Shown here in pieces: positions 36,037 through 43,261 of a stretch of DNA of 64,000 nt; position 1 is the stretch's first letter; every line of letters begins with the position of its first letter. Position numbers and translations under genes: made by a program. The notes beneath the pieces were generated by a model that saw only the letters and a program-made list of their open reading frames with translations, was not told the DNA's origin and ran no database searches. This stretch comes from Streptomyces cellostaticus (GTDB lineage Bacteria; Actinomycetota; Actinomycetes; Streptomycetales; Streptomycetaceae): the NCBI RefSeq assembly GCF_001513965.1, contig NZ_KQ948048.1, positions 1-64,000 on the forward strand, in the 5' to 3' direction.

Positions 36037-37314
36037 GTGCGTGTCTTTCTCCGTCTGCATGTCCTCGACCGGGTGGCGATCGGCCTGTTGGCGACCGGGC
36101 TGCTGTGCGTGGCCACGGGGTTGCTGCCCACCGGGCCGGCGTCCGACGCGATGACCCGCATCGCACCGCTGCTGGCGTTCCTGGGTACGGTCATCGTGCT
36201 GGCCGAACTGACCAGCAGGGCCGAGGTGTTCGACGTACTGGCGGCACGCGTGGCCCGGGCCGGACGGGGCAGCTATCCCCTTCTCTTCCTGCTCTGCGTC
36301 GCTTTCGCCTCCCTCACCACCATCGCCCTGAACCTGGACACCACAGCCGTCCTCCTGACCCCGGTGATGCTGGCGCTCGCCTCCCGGGTGGGCATCGCTC
36401 CGGTGCCGCTGGCGATGACCACGGTCTGGCTGGCCAACACGGCGAGCCTGCTCCTGCCGGTCTCCAACCTCACGAACCTGCTGGCCGCGAACCGGGTGGC
36501 GCTGTCACCGCTGGGCCTGGCGGGACGGATGTGGGCACCGCAGCTGGCCGCCGTCGCGGTGACGATGGCTTGTTTGTGGCTGTTCTTCTGGCGGCGGGGC
36601 AAGCGGGGCGCTTCGCGTACGAGCAGGCCGGACCTGGTGGCCGTACCGGCATCCGGGCCCGGCGCGGCCCGCGCCGACGACGTGCGCGCGGACGCCGCTG
36701 ACCGATATCAGCCGCCCGGGGTGCACCGCCCCGCCGACCCGGTGCTCTTCCGTGCCTGCGCGTTCGCCTGCGGTGGTTTCCTGCTGGCCATCCTGGTGGC
36801 CGACGTACCGCTGTGGATGGCCTCCGCGACGGCAGCGGCGGTGGCCGTGGCGGCGTTCGCGGTCCGCCACCGGTCGGTGCTGCGGCTGTCCCTCGTCCCC
36901 TGGCGGCTGCTCGTGATGGTGCCGGGGATGTTCCTGGTGGTCGAGACGGTCAACGCGCACGGCCTGCACGACCTGCTGGCGGCAGCGGTCGGCCACGACG
37001 GCGGCACGCTCGGCCTGTTCCGGGCGGCAGCGGTCGGCGGCGGCCTGTCGAACGTCCTCAACAACCTCCCCGTCTACCTGGCCGGGGAGGCTGCCGTCCC
37101 GGCCGCCAACCACGACCAGCTCCTCGCCCTGCTGGTCGGCACCAACGCGGGGCCGGTGGTGACGCCGTGGGCTTCCCTGGCAACGCTGCTCTGGTACGAG
37201 CGGTGCCATGCGTACGGGGTCCGCGTGCCGGTGGCGCGCCTCATGGGCACGGGCGCCGTACTGGCTACGACGGCGGTGGTGACGTCGGTGACTGTGCTGG
37301 CGCTGACCCGCTAG
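36037..37314 (+). CDS. SLC13/ArsB-type membrane transporter
   Basis: The 425-residue permease has about 11 spans in two repeated halves, each with a hallmark loop: ALNLDTTAVLLTPVM with NTASLLLPVSNLTNLL in the first, and GGLSNVLNNLPVYL with GTNAGPVVTPWAS in the second. This places it in the ion-transporter clan with ArsB, NhaD and dicarboxylate carriers. No arsenic regulator or reductase is near, so the substrate is open. GTG 36037 is preferred (GCGAGG upstream); the frame continues to an ATG at 35950. The last 50 bases overlap the convergent phosphatase gene. Confidence 0.8.
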   Translation: MRVFLRLHVLDRVAIGLLATGLLCVATGLLPTGPASDAMTRIAPLLAFLGTVIVLAELTSRAEVFDVLAARVARAGRGSYPLLFLLCVAFASLTTIALNLDTTAVLLTPVMLALASRVGIAPVPLAMTTVWLANTASLLLPVSNLTNLLAANRVALSPLGLAGRMWAPQLAAVAVTMACLWLFFWRRGKRGASRTSRPDLVAVPASGPGAARADDVRADAADRYQPPGVHRPADPVLFRACAFACGGFLLAILVADVPLWMASATAAAVAVAAFAVRHRSVLRLSLVPWRLLVMVPGMFLVVETVNAHGLHDLLAAAVGHDGGTLGLFRAAAVGGGLSNVLNNLPVYLAGEAAVPAANHDQLLALLVGTNAGPVVTPWASLATLLWYERCHAYGVRVPVARLMGTGAVLATTAVVTSVTVLALTR

Positions 37315-38158
37315 CGGCGACGAGGTCGAGCAGGTACGGCAGCACGTCCGGCCGCCCCGCCACGAACGAGCGCCCCGTGTCCGGCCCGCGGAAGCCGCCG
37401 CCGAACTCGGCGCCGTCCAGGTGCCGTACGGCCATACCGGCCTCGCGGGCGAGCAGCGCACCGGCGGGCAGGTCGATGGCCTCGGCGCGGTAGCCGACGA
37501 AGCCGTCGATGTCGCCGCGGGCGAGCATGGCCCAGGCGACCAGGGGCGCCCACAGCTGGAGCAGGCGCCGGGAGCGGAGTTCCAGGGTGTGTCTCAGTGT
37601 GCAGGCCGCGGGGTCGTCGCGGCGCACGGCGTGGCCCTGGGTCCAGGCGAGCAGCGGTCCGGCCGGGGGGAGCGGCCGGCCGTGGGCGGGAGTGGCGAGC
37701 CGTCCGTCCGGTCCGTGCGCCCCGCCGCCCCGCCGGGCGGACCAGGTGCGGCCGGTCGTCGGGTCGTGGACGACGCCCACCACCGGGGCGTCGTCCACGC
37801 ACAGGGCGATGCCGACGACGTAGACGGGCAGGCCGATGACCACGTTGTTGCTGCCGTCGAGCGGATCGACCAGCCAGGTGCGGCGGCCGCCGTCACCCTC
37901 GCCGTCGAGCTCGCCGGACTCCTCGGCGAGGATGCGGTCGCGCGGGAAGCAGCTGCGGATGCGGCCGACGACAAGCTGTTCGGCCTGGACGTCCAAGTCG
38001 GTGACGACATCGCCGAGTTCGCCCTTGGGGCGGGCGGCGAAGCCGTCCGGGTAGCGGGACCGCAGAAGATCCCCGGCCTCCACGGCGGCGGCCACCGCCG
38101 TACGGTGCTCGGGGGCGAAGCCGGGCTGCGGGGGCGAGGCGTCAGGGTTCGGGCTCAT
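37265..38158 (-). CDS. Inositol-monophosphatase-family phosphatase
   Basis: The 297-residue enzyme of the FIG/IMPase superfamily hydrolyses a small sugar or inositol phosphate, or PAP, with magnesium. Metal-site motifs are present: EESGE, WLVDPLDGSNNV (DPLDG) and AEAIDLPAGALLAREAG. AGGAGG lies 5 bases before ATG 38158. Its start overlaps the end of the upstream gene by 17 bases, indicating co-translation with the 223-residue protein. The C-terminus runs 50 bases into the convergent transporter gene. Confidence 0.85.
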   Translation of the reverse strand: MSPNPDASPPQPGFAPEHRTAVAAAVEAGDLLRSRYPDGFAARPKGELGDVVTDLDVQAEQLVVGRIRSCFPRDRILAEESGELDGEGDGGRRTWLVDPLDGSNNVVIGLPVYVVGIALCVDDAPVVGVVHDPTTGRTWSARRGGGAHGPDGRLATPAHGRPLPPAGPLLAWTQGHAVRRDDPAACTLRHTLELRSRRLLQLWAPLVAWAMLARGDIDGFVGYRAEAIDLPAGALLAREAGMAVRHLDGAEFGGGFRGPDTGRSFVAGRPDVLPYLLDLVAASGSAPAQSPTSPPPS

Positions 38159-38813
38159 GGATCCTCCTGAGGGCGGCCCGAGCGATCCGGGCGGTCTCGG
38201 TCGCGTCGCAGGTCCGGCGGACCATGCGGTGGCCCGGGGCCGACAGCGGGCCCAGGGACAGGTCCACCCGGCCGGGCAGGGTCCGCCCCAGTACCAGGGT
38301 GGCCGTCGGGCGCCCGTCCGGCACCCTGGTGGTATGGAATTCACCCGCCGGAAGGGCGTAGATCTGGCCTCGGGCGCTGGTCTGTTCCGCGCCGGGCAGA
38401 CAGCGCACGAGCCGCTCGGTCGGCCGGAGTTCGTCGACGCCCGAGGCTTCGCTGAGCACCTCGAACACGCGGTGGGTGGCTTGCCCGGCCGTGTCGTCGT
38501 CCACGTTCATGCGCCGGTTGCCGAGCCGGCCGTACAAGACGGTGCTTGTCAAGTCCCAGCTGTGGCAGTGCACTTGAGCCACCGCCGCCTGGGCGGGCTC
38601 GGATCCGAAGACCCCGAACACCCCGAAGACATGCACGCAGACCCCGTCGTCGCCGTCGCGCAGGATCGGCAGGCAGGCGAACCCCAGAGGGTGGCGCACC
38701 GCGCGCAGGTCGCGGCGGCCCGAGACGATCCGGTCCAGTTCGGATGCGGCGTGCCGCATCAGCTCGGCGCTGGCTTGCCGCCGGGCGGCCCGTTCCAGGG
38801 CCGGGTAGTCCAT
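38142..38813 (-). CDS. Hypothetical cupin-like protein
   Basis: The 223-residue cytoplasmic protein has a histidine-containing core (AQVHCHSWDLTSTVLYGRLGN, then YALPAGEFHTTRVPDG) spaced like a cupin barrel with two possible metal-ligand sets. I cannot name the family. AAGGGGG lies 6 bases before ATG 38813, and the 3' end overlaps the phosphatase gene. It follows the membrane protein gene by 28 bases, so the three genes (39.8 to 37.3 kb) are probably one operon. Confidence 0.65.
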   Translation of the reverse strand: MDYPALERAARRQASAELMRHAASELDRIVSGRRDLRAVRHPLGFACLPILRDGDDGVCVHVFGVFGVFGSEPAQAAVAQVHCHSWDLTSTVLYGRLGNRRMNVDDDTAGQATHRVFEVLSEASGVDELRPTERLVRCLPGAEQTSARGQIYALPAGEFHTTRVPDGRPTATLVLGRTLPGRVDLSLGPLSAPGHRMVRRTCDATETARIARAALRRIHEPEP

Positions 38814-38841
38814 CGTGTCCCCCTTGGCCGGAACACGGCGC

Positions 38842-39804
38842 TCACCTGCGGTAGGGGTTCTCCGCGCGCAGCGCCTTGTCGATGATGTCGCCCACGTCAC
38901 GGTCGGTGAAGCTCGACGGCAGTGGCAGGCCGAGCCGGTCGAGCAGACGTCTCACCTCGTCCACGGTCGGTTCGTCACCCAGCGGGAGGGCCTCCCGCAG
39001 GTCGAGCTTGACCGCCTGTTCCCTGTTCTGGTGCAGCTCGGTGACGTAGTAGTCGTACAGCGGCCGGTCCCGCTCGACGTACAGGCTGACCCGGCGCGGG
39101 TCGTCCTGGGTGATGATCAGGCAGGTGTCCGAGAGGTCGAAGCGCAGCGCCGGTGCCACCGAGGACAGATGGACGTCGATCTCCAGGGTGTCCAGCCGCT
39201 GCCGGTGCCAGGCGGCGGCGACCACGGTGGCGTACGACTCCTTGCGGGTGCGCTCGGTGGTCCACTCGGCGAAGTCGAGGGCGTGGTCCTGGCCGAAGGT
39301 GCGCCGGAACCGCGCGTAGGCGGCGCACGCCTGGTCGTCGGCCGGGTTGACGATGTCGATCTTCATGCTGAGGGAGCGGCGCTGCCGCTGCGCCTCCAGG
39401 ACGCACTCCGGCAGGGTGACGGCGCGCAGGTAGGTACCGGTGCCGCCCTTGAACACCCAGCGGGTGGTGTTCCGCCGGGCCCGTTCGTGCGCCAGCGCCA
39501 CCTCCGGCCCGGTCAGGGTCCGCACCATCGCCAGGTCCTCGACGGCCCGGCTGGTCTCCTCGGTCGCCTTGTGGATGTCGGCGACCCGGCGTCTGCGCTC
39601 GGTCAGCGAGCCGAAGACCAGGGCGGCGAGGACCAGCAGGGTGGCGCCGGAGACGATGTTGGGGTCCATGTTCTGGTTGAGGACGTCCATGATCCCGACC
39701 ACCAGGGCGACCCCGATGGCGACGACCCCGTCCGCGTTCCTGACCGCCCAGGCGATCGAGTCCTCCAGCCGGTGCCCGGCCCCCTGCGGTGTCCTGCGCG
39801 TCAC
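38842..39804 (-). CDS. Two-span membrane protein with unknown cytoplasmic domain
   Basis: The 320-residue protein has two close spans near the N-terminus (VVAIGVALVVGIMDVL and IVSGATLLVLAALVFGSL). A helical linker (RRRRVADIHKATEETSRAVEDLAMVRTL) leads to a C-terminal domain with FKGGTGTYLRAVTLPECVLEAQ and MKIDIVNPADDQACAAYARF, a pattern recalling phospholipase-D-like or RNA-ligase-like response domains but without a clear HKD motif. GTG 39804 has GGGGAGGG upstream. It is divergent from the protease-EAD gene 111 bases away, so it may belong to the same conflict locus. Confidence 0.7.
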   Translation of the reverse strand: MTRRTPQGAGHRLEDSIAWAVRNADGVVAIGVALVVGIMDVLNQNMDPNIVSGATLLVLAALVFGSLTERRRRVADIHKATEETSRAVEDLAMVRTLTGPEVALAHERARRNTTRWVFKGGTGTYLRAVTLPECVLEAQRQRRSLSMKIDIVNPADDQACAAYARFRRTFGQDHALDFAEWTTERTRKESYATVVAAAWHRQRLDTLEIDVHLSSVAPALRFDLSDTCLIITQDDPRRVSLYVERDRPLYDYYVTELHQNREQAVKLDLREALPLGDEPTVDEVRRLLDRLGLPLPSSFTDRDVGDIIDKALRAENPYRR

Positions 39805-39915
39805 GTCCACCCTCCCCCGACGGTGGCTTCCATCGTAGGAGGAAGAGCACTCCGGCAGCCATGGGGCAATCGGCCTTCCCGGCAGGCGCATTTACCCGGC
39901 CACGCCGTGGGGTAG

Positions 39916-41001
39916 ATGCCTCGTGTGAGTGAACGGCAGCGGGGGACTGCGGGGTTGGAGATATCCCGGGTCGCAGAGGTGATCGTGAGTCGCCCCCTGG
40001 GCGCGCCGGGCCGCCGTGGCTCCGGTTACCGCGTGGGCGAGCGGTACGTCCTGACCGCCGCTCATGTGGTCGAGCCGCCCCTGACCACGCTTGTGGTCCG
40101 CTTCGAGGCCGACCAGCCCGGCGAGTGGGTCGCCGGCGCCCAGGTGGTCCTTCACTCCGCCCGCGCCGACCTTGCCCTGCTGGAGATGACCGACTGCCCC
40201 GCCGGGACCCCGCCCGTCCACCACACGCCCCGTTACGCGGTCCTCCCGGAGACGGACGTCACCCTGCCTGTCACCGCCGTCGGCTTCCCCCGCTTCAAGC
40301 TGCGCGAGGACTCCGCCGAGGGCGCACTGAGCCGGTACCGCGACTCCTGCCACGTCGAGGGCACGGTGTCCGTCCTCTCCAACCGGCGGGAGGGAACCCT
40401 GGAGGTGGCCGTCCCGCCTCCGGCCGATGAGGCGGGACCGGAGCGCTCGCCCTGGGAGGGCATGTCCGGCGCCGCTCTCTGGTCCGACGGCGCGGTCATC
40501 GGTCTGATCACCGCCCACCACCGCTCCGACGGCCTCGGACGGCTCGCGGCGGTGCGGGTACAGCGCTGGTACGACGTGCTGGTCCCTGCCGAGCTGGAGC
40601 TGCTCCAGGCCTGCGCGGGCCTCCCCGCGCGGCCGGGACCGGTCCGCTCCCCCGACGGCACGGCCGTGCCGTCACCGCGCTCCCCCAGCCTCGCCTCGCT
40701 GCCGCACACCTTGACGATGAGCGAACTCAAGGACCTGGTGGATGCGTTGACGGCTCTGCCGGCGCTGCGCCGGCAGAACGGCCTCGACACGGTCCTGGAA
40801 GGCGTCGACCCCCGGGTGGCCGCTCACCGGCCCCGCGACGACCGGCTGCGGTACGAGGTGTACGGAGTGCTGCGCACCTGCCTGCGCTATCCCGGCACGC
40901 TCGACAGGTTCATGGAAGTGCTGCGGGATTGGGAGGAGGACTCGGAGGAACTGCGCAAAGTCGACCGCGTGGCGGCCGAACTTGCGGTGCGGCACAGCTG
41001 A
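39916..41001 (+). CDS. Trypsin-like serine protease with C-terminal effector-associated domain (EAD2-like)
   Basis: The 361-residue protein lacks a signal peptide and is thus a cytoplasmic chymotrypsin-fold protease with an intact triad: His50 (LTAAHVV), Asp85 (ADLALLEM) and Ser184 (GMSGAAL). A linker leads to about 95 residues (LTMSELKDLVDALTALPALR to the end) that match the helical effector-associated domain 2 type, a death-domain-like adaptor known from actinomycete conflict systems. The EAD should recruit it to a partner with a matching EAD, probably within the VMAP/STAND set next door. ATG 39916 lacks a strong site; GTG 39925 is the alternative. Confidence 0.82.
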   Translation: MPRVSERQRGTAGLEISRVAEVIVSRPLGAPGRRGSGYRVGERYVLTAAHVVEPPLTTLVVRFEADQPGEWVAGAQVVLHSARADLALLEMTDCPAGTPPVHHTPRYAVLPETDVTLPVTAVGFPRFKLREDSAEGALSRYRDSCHVEGTVSVLSNRREGTLEVAVPPPADEAGPERSPWEGMSGAALWSDGAVIGLITAHHRSDGLGRLAAVRVQRWYDVLVPAELELLQACAGLPARPGPVRSPDGTAVPSPRSPSLASLPHTLTMSELKDLVDALTALPALRRQNGLDTVLEGVDPRVAAHRPRDDRLRYEVYGVLRTCLRYPGTLDRFMEVLRDWEEDSEELRKVDRVAAELAVRHS

Positions 41002-41103
41002 CTCGTACGGCAACTGGCCGGTACGCAGGGTTTCGACCCACCCCCGCCTGGGCCATCATTAGGTGAGGAATGACGGCTCAAACGATCGTGCAGGGGAGGG
41101 GAC

Positions 41104-41301
41104 TTGGCAGCCGTGGAGCGGTCGACGCCGGCCTTTGAATCCGGACTCATGGACCTCTCAGGAGTGTCACTTCAGGCGCTGCGTTCTCTGGACGGCCCCA
41201 CCTTGTCCGAGTCGCTCGAGCGGTTGCTGGAGGATGTCGACGATCCCCATGCCATCACGGTGGCCGGCGTCAATACGCCGTACGGAGTCACTGAGAAGTA
41301 G
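41104..41301 (+). CDS. FxsA-like RiPP precursor peptide with a variant core
   Basis: The 65-residue peptide matches leaders of the FxSxx-COOH family: MDLSGVSLQALRSLDG, then LERLLEDVDDP and VAGVN. In ordinary FxsA the chain ends a few residues later with Phe-x-Ser-x-x. Here Phe is Val, Ser is Thr, and seven more residues follow (PYGVTEK), so the core is different and longer. GGGGAGG stands just before TTG 41104; GTG 41113 is also possible. It is followed 30 bases later by the HExxH hydroxylase gene, its expected modifying enzyme. The product is probably a small modified peptide acting as a signal or effector. Confidence 0.72.
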   Translation: MAAVERSTPAFESGLMDLSGVSLQALRSLDGPTLSESLERLLEDVDDPHAITVAGVNTPYGVTEK

Positions 41302-41331
41302 GGCAGTAACCGTGGTGCGGGGAGAATGCCG

Positions 41332-43209
41332 GTGCGCTCTGTGAGCAGCACACCTGACGATCGATCCGCTTGTCACAGTATCTCGGCCGTCGGCCTTGAC
41401 GGGCTCCTTCGCGGGGACGGCGACGGTGCCGTCGTAGACGAGCTGCTCGGTGCGGAACGCAGCCGTCGACTGCTGCTTCTGCGGGCCCTCTTCGACTGCA
41501 GCATCGGTGTCGCCTCCGGTTCCGGGGACTTCCCGGTGTCCCTCCACGACGCCTGGGAGACGCTTGAGCGTGCACAGGTCAAGGCACCCGGAGTGGTCGA
41601 GGAAGTCCTGATGGCTCCGGGGACCGGAACATGGGTGTCCTCCGCTCTCCGGCGCCTGCGGGGCACGCTGCACAGTGACATCCCGCTCTGGGCGACGCTG
41701 GGGCACTTGGCCTCTCTGGCCGCCGCCGCGGCCGCCGCAGCCCGCATCGAGTTCACTCTGAGGGTCCCGGCATGCAAGGGGACAGTGTTCCTTCCCGGAC
41801 TGGGATGCGCGGTTCTTCCGGCGCAGGAGGACTGGACGACCGCGCGCGTCGCCGGGGACCAGTGGAGCGTGCGGATCACCGGTGGCGGCGGCGAGGTCGT
41901 CGTAGGACCCGACTGGGAGCGACAGGCACCGGGCTGGCGGCCCACACGCCGGCTGACGCTGGGACAGGGCGCCGCCGCCGGGTCCGTGGCCCTTGAGGAG
42001 CACGACCCCTATCGCACCTTCTCCGGGCCCACCGCCCCACACGTCCTCTCGGAGTCCGAGGCGCGGTCCTGGCAGTGCTCACTTGCCGAGGCATGGCACA
42101 TACTGCTGCGCGACGCACCGGCCCATGCGGACGCGATGCGGCGAGGCCTGATGTCCATGACGCCCATGCCCAGAGGGGAAAGGTTTCGGCCATACAGCAG
42201 CTCCTCCGCAGAGGCCTTCGGAGGGATCAACGCCTCGCTGCCCGACGAGGATTCCGAGCTGGCCGCGACCCTGGTGCACGAATTCCAGCACGTCAAACTC
42301 GGCGCGCTGATGCACTTGTCGCCGCTGGTGCGACGGGCCGAGAAGACGCATGAACGGCCGGAGTTGTTCCATGCGCCGTGGCGGGACGACCCAAGGCCAC
42401 TGGAGGGCGTTTTACAGGGGATCTACGCCTTCCTGGGAGTGACCCGGTTCTGGCGCGCCAACCGCCGTGCCGCCGACGCGGCGCACGCGCCGTCGGCGCA
42501 CTTCGAGTTCGCTCTGTGGAGGGAGGCGGTGTGGTCGACGCTCAGCAGCGTCCGGGGCCATGAACGGCTGACGCCCTTGGGGCACCGGCTCCTGGAATCG
42601 CTGGTGCAGAGCTGTGCCGGATGGCTCGGCGACGACGTTCCCGACGCGGAGTTGCGGCTCGCCCGTGAAGCGGCGGCCGGTCATCGTGCCCGATGGCGCG
42701 AGCACCATCTGCGGCCGTCGCCGGACCTGGTGGACGAGGCGGTGCGTGCGTGGCGGCGGGGAGAGTCCTGTCCCCCGTTGGCTCACACCGCGTCGTCCGT
42801 GGTACCGGACAGCGATGCCCACTTCCTCGACACGGCGGCGGTCCTGGCCAGACATCGCCTCACCGACCCGGACGGCTCCTGGCGGGATCCCGTCGCCACC
42901 GGCGACCGGGTGCGCGGAGCCGGCCCGGTCGACATCCTCCTGGCCCGTGGGGAGCGGTCGGCTGCCCGACGGGAGTTAGCGGATCAGCTGCTGTACGGGG
43001 ATCCCCCGGTGGGCTCGTGGGCAGCGCTGGGCCGGGCCTTGGCCGACCGTCCCGAACACCGGGCCGCGAGCCGGTTCCTGACGCGGTCACCGGAGTGGGC
43101 CCGCGCCCTACGGGAGACTCTGCACGAGGAGCACGGACAGCGGCCCGATCCGCTGGCACTGGCCGCATGGCTGGGTGTCGCCACGAGCCGGCCGGGGCCC
43201 TTCGACTGA
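41332..43209 (+). CDS. Stand-alone HExxH-motif peptide-modifying protein (putative aKG-dependent beta-hydroxylase)
   Basis: The 625-residue protein carries the HExxH motif domain of FxSxx-type maturases. HEFQHVKLGALMHL starts at His316, followed by the family-typical FHAPWRDDPRPLEGVLQGIYAFLGVTRFW. In FxsB this domain is fused to a radical SAM domain; related HExxH domains have been reported as 2-oxoglutarate-dependent peptide beta-hydroxylases rather than proteases. No CxxxCxxC cluster is visible here, so only the HExxH part is present. It probably acts on the peptide encoded just upstream. GTG 41332 is chosen because GGGGAG lies 7 bases before it. Confidence 0.8.
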   Translation: MRSVSSTPDDRSACHSISAVGLDGLLRGDGDGAVVDELLGAERSRRLLLLRALFDCSIGVASGSGDFPVSLHDAWETLERAQVKAPGVVEEVLMAPGTGTWVSSALRRLRGTLHSDIPLWATLGHLASLAAAAAAAARIEFTLRVPACKGTVFLPGLGCAVLPAQEDWTTARVAGDQWSVRITGGGGEVVVGPDWERQAPGWRPTRRLTLGQGAAAGSVALEEHDPYRTFSGPTAPHVLSESEARSWQCSLAEAWHILLRDAPAHADAMRRGLMSMTPMPRGERFRPYSSSSAEAFGGINASLPDEDSELAATLVHEFQHVKLGALMHLSPLVRRAEKTHERPELFHAPWRDDPRPLEGVLQGIYAFLGVTRFWRANRRAADAAHAPSAHFEFALWREAVWSTLSSVRGHERLTPLGHRLLESLVQSCAGWLGDDVPDAELRLAREAAAGHRARWREHHLRPSPDLVDEAVRAWRRGESCPPLAHTASSVVPDSDAHFLDTAAVLARHRLTDPDGSWRDPVATGDRVRGAGPVDILLARGERSAARRELADQLLYGDPPVGSWAALGRALADRPEHRAASRFLTRSPEWARALRETLHEEHGQRPDPLALAAWLGVATSRPGPFD

Positions 43210-43261
43210 GGGACTGCCCGAACGTCACCGCGCAGCCCCTTCGGCCTCTTGACGCCTGGTT

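Noticed and set aside
41332..43209. The HExxH protein as an ordinary zinc metalloprotease
   Set aside because: The sequence after HExxH follows the peptide-maturase family, and an FxsA-like peptide is encoded just upstream.
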